From positions 427,263-491,262 of the forward strand of contig KN832554.1 in the NCBI GenBank assembly GCA_000827205.1: a stretch of DNA of 64,000 nucleotides. Reading direction: 5' to 3'. Positions within the stretch are counted from its first letter, which is position 1. Each line of letters starts with the position of its first letter. Under the pieces are notes generated by a model. That model did no database searches, had not been told where the DNA came from, and worked only from the letters and a program-made list of their open reading frames with translations. The position numbers and the translations under genes were made by a program. Positions 22,435 through 32,539 of the stretch are shown here, piece by piece. This DNA is from Plicaturopsis crispa FD-325 SS-3. Taxonomy: Eukaryota; Basidiomycota; Agaricomycetes; Amylocorticiales; Amylocorticiaceae.

Positions 22435-24289
22435 TCATTTCAGGTACTTCTTGAGTGCCTGCAGGCGCTCGCCGGCCTTCTCTAGCGTGTCTATATCTTT
22501 ACAGAACGCAAACCGCCCGTACGCCTCCCCGATGTGGGAGTTTTCTTTCCCGTAGAACTGGACAGTGCCGTCAGCTACTGCCGCCGATTAAGTTGTAGTT
22601 CAATTCAACGCACCTCGCTGACGGGAATGGACGAAACGCCGATCTCAAGTGCGATGAACCAGCAGGCCCTGTAGAAAGGTCAGCGGCATGGAGAGGAGCA
22701 CTATACGGGGCATCGTACTTGAAGTCTTTCCCCCTCCCGTGCAAAGACTCGGGGAAAGGGTAGTCTTCAGGGATCTGAACGGTAGAGATATCCTGATGAT
22801 AAAATGTCAAGACAGTTCCGGCCATCACAATTATTTGAGCATACCAAAAGAATGAAGTAGCTTCCTTGGGGGAGCGTGTATTTCATGCCAAGCTTGTCGA
22901 ATGCGCGTGTGAGGACCGCACGCCGCTCCTCGTATTCGCGGGTCTGAATTTCGAAGAACTTGCGCTCTTTTGCTTGCTCAAGCCCGGCCGCCGCCGCCTC
23001 CTGCAAGGGCGAGTTTGTGCAGAACACTATGCGCGTAGTGGCAGCCAGGGTGGGGCCGATGATGGAGGGGGGCCCAATCAGCCACCCTACACGCCACCCA
23101 GTGGCAGCGAATGCCTCTGCACGAACCTGAATGAGTACAATTGCCAAGACCGTGAAAGCGCAGTCTGCTTACTTCCTGCAGACCCCACGGTGACAGTGCG
23201 GTCCCACATTCCGGGGAGATTCGCGAATCGGACGTGTTCCTTCCCGTCGTAGACCATGCAATCATACTGTGCCACAAAAACAAAACATGAGAACGGCACA
23301 GCATAGGAAGGGGTAAACTTGGTTTTCGCACCACTTCGTCCGACATCACAAGCAGGTTATTGTCTTCGGCAACTTTCGCGATCCCCTCGAGCTCTTCTCT
23401 CGTAAACACTTTACCGACGGGATTGTGCGGTGTGTTGATAATGATCATCTTGGTACGGGGAGTCACGGCACGGCTGTTGATAGAGATCGCGTGAGCTATG
23501 TATGCGCGATCAATCGATTCTGGATAGCTTACCGAAGTTCGTCGAAGTCAAGCTTCCACTCGTCACTTGTCGATTTCGCATCAACAGTGGGGGGATGAAG
23601 GGGGACGAACACGGGTACACCGCCGTTGAATGTCACGGAGGGGAAGTACTGGTCGAACCAGGGTTCAAACATAATGACCTCATCGCCTTGCTCAAGGAAA
23701 GCGGCAAACACAGAGTATTGGCCTGGAGAGGAGAGCAATTGAGTGTTTCCGGCGGTGCTTTCCGGTCGCTTCATTGGTGCTCACCTTCATTCGCACCGCT
23801 AGTCACGAGAATTTCGGTATCTATATTGATGTCCTTTTTGACGAAAGATGGACCGTAGAAGTTTTTGATAGCTTCACGCAGCCGGACGCGTCCCTTGGGG
23901 TGGGAGTAGTGGTTAGGTGCGACAGTGTGCAAAGCCTCCTCAGCAGCTTCCGTCACCCAAGCCGGGGGTGCAAAGTTCATGTACCCTTGACCGAGATTGA
24001 TACAATCGGTGGGGAGATTGGCGGCGCTAGGTGTATTCATCGATATGGTGTCGCTAACGGTGAAAATGAGCACGCACTTGTAGATGGACCAAACGTCTTG
24101 CGCCAGCGCACGGCCGTCCGTCAATCTCGACGAGAATGATATGAGATTGGACCGGTCAGTCGTGGCAGACGCGCCCCGCTGTGCGTTGGACAGAGTAGAC
24201 ATCTTTGAAAAGCGATTTGCTAGGCGATTTGACCGTTGTAGTCTGCACTGTTGGGCAATAAGAGACAAGACTTTACGACCGTGAGTCAT
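22435..24289 (-). CDS. BNA3: kynurenine-oxoglutarate aminotransferase-like enzyme (BNA3 type)
   Basis: The product is 471 aa from exons 24289-24078, 24026-23785, 23722-23533, 23473-23332, 23266-23173, 23116-22845, 22792-22707, 22668-22614 and 22557-22435. This fold-type I PLP enzyme shows INLGQGYMNFAPPAWV, NHYSHPKGRVRLREAIKNFY, TSGANEGQYSVFAAFL, INTPHNPVGKVFTREEL and the Schiff-base lysine (about Lys294) in SAGKAFAATGWRVGW. The block order matches kynurenine/glutamine transaminase K and yeast Bna3, which converts kynurenine to kynurenic acid. The start at 24289 gives a basic, Ser/Leu-rich leader that could target mitochondria. A downstream start at 24202 (MSTLSNAQRG) would give a cytosolic form. 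All PLP-site motifs seem intact. Confidence 0.9.
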
Positions 24290-24840
24290 GCACGAGTCAA
24301 ACGAATGAGCGCTAGCAGCAGCGCGTAGAATTAGCACATTTCCCGACTTTTGTGGCGCCTTGCAGAACGGATCGCGTCAACTTTATCTTTAGCGATTGGT
24401 TCGGCTTTTCGGCCGAAATGGTCCAGCGCCGAACCGGTTCGCGGTAAACCAGTGAAGTGTGACGGCCTCTTGCCTCTTGCACTCATCCACTCCTCTCAAG
24501 TCAGAGTTGAAAATCCGAAATCGCGTACTGGTTCCCTGCCATCGCAAAAATATGTAAATGTGCCAGGATCAGGAGAGAACACTACCATTGTCCAGGCCGT
24601 ACAAGAAGCTCAAATTGCGCTCCAATAGTGCACAGAAAGGTATGTCTGCGGTATGATCGTTTCTATTATCAGCTAACCGTGTACGAATCCTTCCGGTAAG
24701 TATCATCAGGATTAGCGCCAATGAGCATATGAGTTCTGAAAATGACTGTGGCACCGCGGTTGTCACGGAATGACGGATGTTATACGCCTGGCACCGGGCA
24801 GTATGGCTTCCTTCACGGACGCGAGGCGTCGAGTGCGCTT
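24290..24840. other. upstream region of the aminotransferase gene
   Basis: This 0.55-kb segment upstream of the minus-strand aminotransferase contains only short unconvincing open frames. An in-frame upstream start for that gene exists at 24337. Confidence 0.45.
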
Positions 24841-25545
24841 ATGAAAGGCATTCGGGCTAGCTCAGAGCTCAAGTCGGCGATGGCTCTGTCTGACGGAAGG
24901 TAGATGACAGAGACACTTCACTCTCGTGGCCGCCTCTATCATCGTTAGCCGGAGAGTCCCCGAGGATCCTACTTACCCTTTAGTTTCCTTCGTCGTGGCT
25001 CGTCGTAACTCATTGACGTTGTGGCCCAGTGACTCCACCGAGGATTCCGGATTCGTTCGCAGTGAGTATTCTTAGCCACCCTGCCATACATACTTGATTA
25101 TTTTGTTATTTTTGCCAGGAAGAACCAGAGATATTCAACCTGTCATATCATCTGCCTAGAGCTTCCTACAGCATTGGAAGTCATTTTTATCCTCGTCGTA
25201 TGTGCTACGACTACTCCGCGATGCCAGTAGATCCGATACTTATCCTATCGTGATTCCTTGAGCTGACTTTCCGCCAAAATCTCCGGCGCATGGGCAGCTT
25301 GCGGTAAGTCTTTGGTAGACTTCTGGCTGGCTCTTTCCGAGACTCATCCGTCCAGGTACCGAGACTCTACCGGCTTGCGCTAGGTGACCCTGGACGTAGT
25401 GCTACAGCTGGTTACTACCTCTTTACGCTAAGTGTCCGGCCCTCTTCTCGAATGACGATGATTTTAACGCGACTGTATTGCCCCGAGTATCATGACTCTA
25501 TTACCCCACTAGTGGCTTTCCACCCCACGCCCTTCCCCGCATTCT
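24841..25545 (+). pseudogene. unresolved spliced locus, possibly a decayed host gene
   Basis: Splice-like signals spaced exactly like the introns of this genome occur at 24900-24948, 25062-25118 and 25303-25355. The first two joined exons (24841-24899, 24949-25061) read MKGIRASSELKSAMALSDGS and go on for about 57 codons in one frame (including YPLVSFVVARRNSLTLWP). The same frame recurs after the last intron as a stretch of about 65 codons (including PRLYRLALGDPGRSATAGYY). Between them the frame is interrupted about twice, so the locus is either a degenerate gene, a spliced non-coding leader of the ferric reductase, or my exon model is wrong. I recognise no family. Confidence 0.3.
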
Positions 25546-25758
25546 AGCAAAGAACGTATGTTCACGCTATGGACGTTATTTCAGGTGCTCATGCGTCTAA
25601 ATGTGACATCGGAGGACGGGCAGCGGTGGCTATGATGCCCAGGTCCGTCGATGTCTACAACAACGAAGGCAGAGTCGGGCATCTCAATAAATAGGCCGGC
25701 TCCGCTACGAGCATGGCGCTCCCCACCCTTCGAAACCTGCGACACTGTGATTTGTCTC

Positions 25759-28079
25759 ATGGCTTGGCTTGCGTCATCGTCATCCCTGGTCACTCGTTCG
25801 GGCAGCCCACCAACTGCAGCCCAGCGACTCGAGAAGGCGGATCAGCAAAGGAAGTATGTCAGGGAACTCTGGCTTTTCTTGACTGCAGTGATCGCGCTGT
25901 TGGCTTGCGTTCGATTTGCTCGACTCCTCCTGTCGCGTTGGGTCAAGCCCACTGCTCATCGACAGACATCTACGACTGAGAAAGGAGGCGCCGACGTCGA
26001 AAGTGGCCAGGCGCGCCGGGACGGTAGGGTATCACTCCGAAGGCTTCCTGCGGCCACCGCTTCCGCTTTTCGGATCGTCGCCTTTCGATGGACAGTACCA
26101 ATTGGCCTGAGTTCAGTTGCCTCTGTATCCGAGCTCACTTTCATCATTGGATACATCGTTGCCATCTTTGTATGGCTTTTTGTTGACAGTGCGTTTTCTC
26201 GTTCATCAGGGATGAACATAACTGACATGCCTCTTTAGCTGAGGATTTATCAACTATGTTCTACGAGGATCGGGCCGCCCATTTTGCGTCTTGTCAGCTG
26301 CCTCTCATCGTCGTTCTCGCAGGAAAGAACAACATCATATCGTGTAGGAACTCGTGTAAACACATACTGCCACTATAATTTGACTGAGCACATCTTCGTG
26401 TAGTCCTGACTGGGATAGGCCACGAGAAGGTAGGGTTTGGAATTAATGACACCGACGTGATGCATGACTTACGCCCGTATTTTCCTAGCTCAACGTGCTT
26501 CATCGCGCAGCGGCCAGGACGTGCTTGATTTTGCTGTGGATGCATGCCATCTGCCGGTCGGTCGGAGGGTGAATTGGTTTTTTCCCGAACCTGAGATGTC
26601 ACGACTGAAGCACATACATGTCTATTTCAGCCTTCCGGCCCATTTCGATTTTACGAACGGCTGGATGGTATGGGGCGCTACAGGCCTTACAGCCTTTAGC
26701 TTAGCGACAGCCTTGTCCATTCGTCCAGTTAGGCAGGTCGCGTTCGAATTTTTCCTCGTCTCGCACATCATCTTGGTCGGGTAAGCACTTCACTCACTTT
26801 CTTCGTGGTCTTTACTGAATACCGGTCTGCAGTATTTTCATGGTCGGAGGCTATCTGCACGCTCGTGATCCAGGCTTTGGCGACTACATCTGGCCTGCAC
26901 TTGTCCTCTGGGCCTTCGATCGCGTCCTACGCACCTGCCGCCTCTTGTACAACAACAGAGTTTGGAGCCGTGCCAATGACCAGCATTCGAAGGCTACAGT
27001 AGAGCTCCTGTCCGAAGACACCGTGCGTCTAACGCTCCGGCGACGGTTCTCGTGGAAAGCTGGCCAGCACGCCTACGTCATACTTCCCAGTGTCAGCAAT
27101 CTTCCCACCGAGGCCCACCCGTTCACAATTGCGAGCATTCCTGGCAATTTGGACGGGAGCGAGGGTCCGGAGGACAAAGATGTGGTGTTCCTCATCCGAG
27201 GGCGGACCGGGTTCACAGGCAGGTTAAGGGACCATGCGCGCAGTGGGAAACCTGGAGATGTGACGGCGCTCGTTGATGGGCCCTACGGTTCTCCGCCAGA
27301 CCTGACATCTTTCTCGACATGCATCTTGATAGCTGGTAAGGGTCACTTATGGCATACCCGTATCACTGAGCTTATGCACACGGACAGGTGGATCCGGAGT
27401 ATCGTATACATTGCCGCTCCTCTTGGATCTTGTCCAGTCAGTATTTTCTGTGGTTATTTGAGCTACCGAACTTATCTCTATTTACTCTTAGTAATGCGCG
27501 AGCGGGACGTTCAGCTGTCCGCCGAGTCGTATTTGTCTGGTCGGTACGAGATGGAGGTATGCAGTGTCATCCAATATCCATGCAATATCTCACACACCTT
27601 CTTGTTTGCAGCACATTTGGCGTGGATAGCCAAGCTGCTCTCAGAGGCGTTGGCCGCTGCGCCATCCTCTCTGGTGGTTGAGCCTAGGGTCTATATCACG
27701 GGTGCCAGTTTCCCAATCGCCGAAATGCCCAGTGTCGGATATGACAAGGCTGCACCTGAAGCGTCACAAGACAAGATGGACAAGCTCGACTTGCCAGTGT
27801 ACTCTGCTCTCAAACTCCTACATGGTCGACCCAGCATTCGTAAAATCTTCCAAGACGAGTTCTGCATTGCAGCTGGGCCAGTGTCCGTCGATGGTATGCA
27901 CGCGGTCCTGCTGTGTTTGCAATTTGCTTATATACTCTCCTACAGTCGCCGGTCCCTCTGCGCTTTCACAATCTGTTCGAACACTTCTTCACTCAGAACT
28001 CGCCAGTCCTCTAGCTGTTTTGAAGGGGGCACCTTCCGTGACTTTGCATGTAGAAACCTTTGGGATGGTTAAAGGGTAG
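25759..28079 (+). CDS. ferric-chelate reductase / NADPH oxidase-family membrane protein
   Basis: The product is 603 aa from exons 25759-26188, 26239-26343, 26404-26429, 26489-26556, 26631-26780, 26833-27335, 27388-27436, 27492-27556, 27612-27893 and 27946-28079. An in-frame ATG at 25651 is an alternative start. Several membrane helices (WLFLTAVIALLACV, FIIGYIVAIFVWLF and others) surround the bis-heme histidines: VLHRAAARTCLILLWMHAIC and FLVSHIILVGIFMVGGYLHA each place two His 13-14 residues apart. An FAD-binding site lies at AHPFTIASIPG, and an NADPH loop at GGSGVSYTLPLLLDL. The usual C-terminal Cys-Gly-Pro reads VAGPSAL, so that Cys is Ala. Such enzymes reduce extracellular Fe(III) or Cu(II) for uptake. 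No ferroxidase/permease pair lies beside it. Confidence 0.88.
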
Positions 28080-28509
28080 TTTTTGGGGGGTTTATGCATG
28101 TATCATCGCGCACATTTATTATCATTGTATTTTTCCCGGCCCTCTTTGTCGCCGCCTCGCAAGCTGCCTTTGACAGCTGCATGCCAGTAGCCTCGAGGAC
28201 CGTTTACTATCGAGTTACCTCAGAAAATGAAAGATGACACCGGCTGTTCGCGTTTATCGAGGCGCGTTTTCGAAGATCGTGATCAATTCTTCACGACCTC
28301 GTGCCGCACCGCCAGACCCTTTTCTTTTTTCTGCTTGTCTCTGGCTTGTCTTTCTCTCTGGCTTGCTGCTCGCAAGACCATCTCTTTCGCTAGTATTTTC
28401 CCCTCGGAATCGTACAAATGAGTGGATCCAATTTAGGGCCCATCGAAGAGTGCGCCCAATTGTTGTTCACGCACTCGGTTTACTGACATTTCGTCTATCA
28501 AGGTCGGAT
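28080..28509. other. spacer between ferric reductase and ankyrin-FYVE gene
   Basis: This 430-bp + strand spacer contains pyrimidine-rich tracts (ttttctttttt region near 28320) typical of fungal promoters. An open frame from 28234 is in frame with the next gene but starts in this tract and was not used. Confidence 0.5.
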
Positions 28510-31500
28510 ATGTCGGACATTTCTGGAACAGGGAGTGTGGGCGCTGCTGAAGACGACTCAGAGGAGGAATTCGTGTATCCAGGCGCGGCAGAAGGACGCA
28601 GTAACGGAGACGAAGGCCACATCATAACGCATGCCGCCGTTCCGCACCACCCCTCCCCCGCACAGCTGGAATCACTCTATGCGGCTGCGTCCTCGGGAGA
28701 CTTGTCGCTTCTGAAGAAGCTATTTACTACTGCACTGCGAACGGGCGACGTCGAAGCATTTGCACTGTCCAACGACGCGTCGTCGCGTACAGGATTCACG
28801 GCCCTTCACGCTGCAGCCAGCCGTGGCTACCTGGACATCGTGAAATGGCGTATGTGCCATATCTATCCGTGTTCTCCTTGAGCTTACCCGATTCTGTCAG
28901 TGGTTGAGGAATGTGGCGCTATACCTGACTTGGAGGATAAGGAAGGAGAGGTTCGTGAGCTCACATGCGACGGTATGCCATTACTGAACTGGCTCGTGGC
29001 AGACCGCCTTGCACAAGGCTGCCCTTCATGGACACCTTCCTATCATTCAGTTCCTATTACCGGGCAAGGCCGACGTACATGCACGAGATGCTGACGGCTG
29101 GACAGCGCTCCATAACGCGTGCTCGAAGGTACGTAGATCCCCCAAAACCTTCTCTCAACAGCGCTCATACTCCTTACAATAGGGCTATCTTGATATAGTG
29201 CGATGGCTCTGTGAGAGCGGAGGCGCCACATCTCAGATTGATGGCGTATCGGGTGTAGACATACGAAGCAAAGGCGGATGGACCCCTCTCAGTAAGTAGA
29301 ATTCCTCAAGATCCTTCCACCAACCTAATCATGTCCAATGGTAGTGAACGCTGCGTCCAAGGGCCACCTTCCCATCGTCCGCTACCTTCTCACCAAACAC
29401 TCGGCGGACCCTTTGATCAGGAACAACTGGGGCGAAACGGCGTATGACGCCGCAGCGGCTGTCTTCGAAGTGTGGATTTGCGAGGTCCGTGTGCATGTGA
29501 TGAGCACGGCCATGTATACTGATATGCTACCGATAGGTGCTGCGAAAGGCAGAGGCCGAAAAGTGGCGACGTACCACGGTCCCCTATGACCCTCTTGCTG
29601 TGCACACAACGGTTCCGCTCATTCTTTATGAGAATCAACGCCTCGATGCGCGGCTCAAGACCCTCGCAGTGTCAGGTGGTCGACCTAAATTCTCTGCATC
29701 CGGTCTCGGCAAACAAGGCCGTCGCGCGCCTTTCGAACTCAAATTGCCCTCCACTGACCAGGAGACTGGGGCAAAGCAAGTTCCGGCATGGCGCAGCAGC
29801 GTTGAACTCCCACTGCGCGAAGATCCTTGGCACTTACCGAATGTCGGAACCCAGGATCATGCGTCCCTCGAGGGCCTTGAGCGGAGTCATTTCTGGCTGT
29901 AATTTTTTTTCTCGTCTCTCAATCGTTCATCATCTAACTGGCCTATAGATCAGACTGGACACTGGACGTCACCCATCCCAGCGTCGATGCCGAAGACGGA
30001 TGGCAATATGCTCAGTCGTTTGATACGCCTGACGAACTCTGGACGGCCGAAAAGCCACCGCAGCTGGAGCGCCTGCTAGGCGGTAACGGTGTCGTCGCCG
30101 CTGGCCTGAGCCCAGGACCCAGGAGCAACGGGAGAGGGCGTTCGCTGTCCGGCTCGTCGTCGTCTGCCCCAGTAAATTCGCAAAAATGGGTCCGCAGGAG
30201 GCGATGGGTACGCGTGATGCGCCGCAGACTGGACATACCGCCGCTACCGTTCCTCGAGCCCGACGGCGCGATGTATCATCTTTCGGACGACGGGACTTTG
30301 ATCCCATACATTGACGAGAGCATCGGTTTCGTCGACGAAGGGTACGGCGAGGAGCTCACCGAAATGCCGTCTAGTATGCTCTCCGGGGCTCGGGACTATG
30401 TGTCTCGCGCGCGGTATCTCGTTGGCAATCAGTCTCGCGATGAGACTAATGGTACCGCTGTTTCTGCACTGGAAGCCCGGCGGGCCATTGCAAAATTGGA
30501 GCGAGCGACCACCGAATTGAGGCAAGGGATACTCAGTCCGTGCTTTTCGATCTATATCTCGGTTTCACGTATCTGATATCAACCCTTTTCTCCCAACAGG
30601 TGACGACGACGCCGACCGAAAGACACAAGCGGAGGTCTTGCTGAACACTTATAGCCGCGAGCTTGAGCGCAGGAGGCTTGCCGCCGGCGCCCAAGGGCTG
30701 CTCATTTCTGGAGACGGTGATGCCTTTCCCTCGCCTCTCAGTAGTTCTCTAACCTCTGATGCCAACACATATGTATCCGCAGACGACGACCTTGATATTG
30801 ATGGGGACAGCTCTGATGAAGAGTTTCACTACCCAGGGTCCTCGCCGTTGGAAACATTACGGCCTTCGTCCATCCGCTCTGGGTCAACCGATTACTTTAG
30901 CCGCGCTGGCAGCTCGCGCGGTCCTACGGATCTTACACCACATCTATCGCAGGCGCCCGAATTCCGTGTGCCTACACATGAAGCACCGCAAAAAGTGATG
31001 ACGCCTAGATGGACAGCGCCTACCCCCCACCAGGTTCACGCACAGTGGGAGCGAGACGAGACCGTGCAAGAGTGCCGGGAATGTCACCGGCGATTTGGCT
31101 TCTTGCTCCGACGTGTATGTGTCTCTGTTCGTGTTCCTCATCCTGTGCTCATCCTCTATTCTATACAGCACCATTGTCGCCGCTGTGGACACATTTTCTG
31201 CGACCGCTGCTCACAGTATAGGGCTTTGCTCGATCCTTCCGACGTTGTTCAAGACCCCGCTTTCCCCGATGGAGCGTCGCACCCCACATCGCATCGTGTT
31301 TGTCAGTCATGCCACGATGAAGTGACTGCACAAGTTCCTCCTGGTCTTCGAGGCTCCAGAACGACATCCATGGAGCGGATTGTGATTGACCAGGGAAGAC
31401 TTTCGGTCCCGACTCATCTTACCAGGGCTCAATCAAGCTCTCAATTGAGTGATCTGGCCGAGTGGGTTGCATACCTGCCCAACTTTTTTGCTCCGCTAAT

Positions 31501-31979
31501 TGTATAACAGTTGTCCCGTGTGTAACGAAATCCTTGCCGACCTTGGGTCTCCCGCACAACAAGAGGCGCATGTCAAGAATTGCTTGGACGGGGGCTCCGG
31601 CACTACTCCCCAGTCCGCCAAATACCTCGTCTACAAGCTTCCCCCTGAAAGTGCCCTCATTGGGATAGAGTGTACGTGCTTCCAGTCAATTTTTATCAGC
31701 TGTTTCTATCATCTCATGGGCACGTTCATAATAGGTGTCATTTGTCTCGAAGAATTTGCGAAAGGTAAGGCCTCCCGTACCTTGCAATGACACGCGATAT
31801 TAAGTATGTTGTCTACAGGCTCCCTCGTAGCTCGTTTGAGTTGCTTGTGCAGCTTCCACAACGGTCAGTCCTCAAGCAACACATTCTAGAGCAAAAGAAG
31901 ACTAACTTGATGTTCGCCGTCAGCGTGTCTCACCTCTTGGTTACAGCGGGGTCGCAGCTGCCCCGTGCACGCCCGTTAG
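28510..31979 (+). CDS. ankyrin-DysF-FYVE-RING multidomain protein, probable endosomal E3 ligase
   Basis: The product is 937 aa from 13 exons: 28510-28849, 28901-28950, 29003-29128, 29183-29291, 29345-29484, 29537-29898, 29949-30535, 30600-31114, 31169-31461, 31511-31671, 31735-31764, 31819-31863 and 31924-31979. Ankyrin repeats come first (TGFTALHAAASRGYLDIVKW, TALHKAALHGHLPIIQFLL, GWTALHNACSKGYLDIVRWL, GHLPIVRYLL). A dysferlin/peroxin (DysF) module follows: SDWTLDV..., GWQYAQSFD, and QKWVRRRRWVRVMRRR. Then a FYVE zinc finger (CRECHRRFGFLLRRHHCRRC, CGHIFCDRC, CQSC) should bind PI3P on endosomes. A C2HC-like segment (CPVCNEIL...HVKNCLDGG) precedes a C-terminal RING of Pib1/ZNRF style (CVICLEEF, LSCLCSFHNACLTSWL, CPVHAR). 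FYVE plus RING suggests ubiquitylation of endosomal or vacuolar cargo, which is inference. The RING is spread over four tiny exons. Confidence 0.85.
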
Positions 31980-32539
31980 AGCTTGTTTTGCTCGAACATA
32001 ACTTTACCAGGTCTGCTCAATTCTTAGCCAAAGCGTTCTCCCGCTCGACTTCGGTTAAGAATTGAGCAGCCCTTTTAAGGTGGCTCTAAGGATGGATTCC
32101 TTGTTTATACGTTTTATGTTTCCTCTTTTCTTTTCATCTCCCCGGAATATATATCCCGTACCTCAAGATCCCCAGTGCTACGGTCCAGGACCAAAACAGG
32201 AACCACATATAGGCGTGTAGCATTCCATTCATCTTCTGTTAATTTCTACGAGTACGTCTGCAATTCATCCTCCCAACGTTCAATTGATGCAAAATTTTGA
32301 GTCTGCATTTATGCAGGCCTCATTTGGGCCTCATAAATGTGTTGTGTAATAAGTTGTAGCAGCCATGCCTTGAATTAGTTCAAGGGCTCTCTAAGTCCCA
32401 CAGCGATGTGGAAAGAATAAGTGTGTAGGTAGGTAGATCAAAGATCGTGACAATCGTCGCGGTCGTGAATGCAAAATGCAATAATAAAAAGACGCAGTCC
32501 GTGAAAGTCCGCCCGAACGTGTCCCGCTAACGCTACGCA
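31980..32539. other. convergent 3' region, FYVE-RING gene / MFS gene
   Basis: Two genes end toward each other across this 0.56-kb, AT-rich, pyrimidine-rich region. No gene or structured RNA was recognised. Confidence 0.55.

Noticed and set aside
25651-25758. Longer N-terminus of the ferric reductase starting at 25651
   Set aside because: Not excluded, but the added residues lack membrane or family features and the shorter start places the first helix at the usual distance.
28234-28509. N-terminal extension of the ankyrin-FYVE protein
   Set aside because: The upstream in-frame stretch is pyrimidine-derived, rich in Ser, Phe and Leu, and looks like translated promoter; MSDISGTGSV is a better start.
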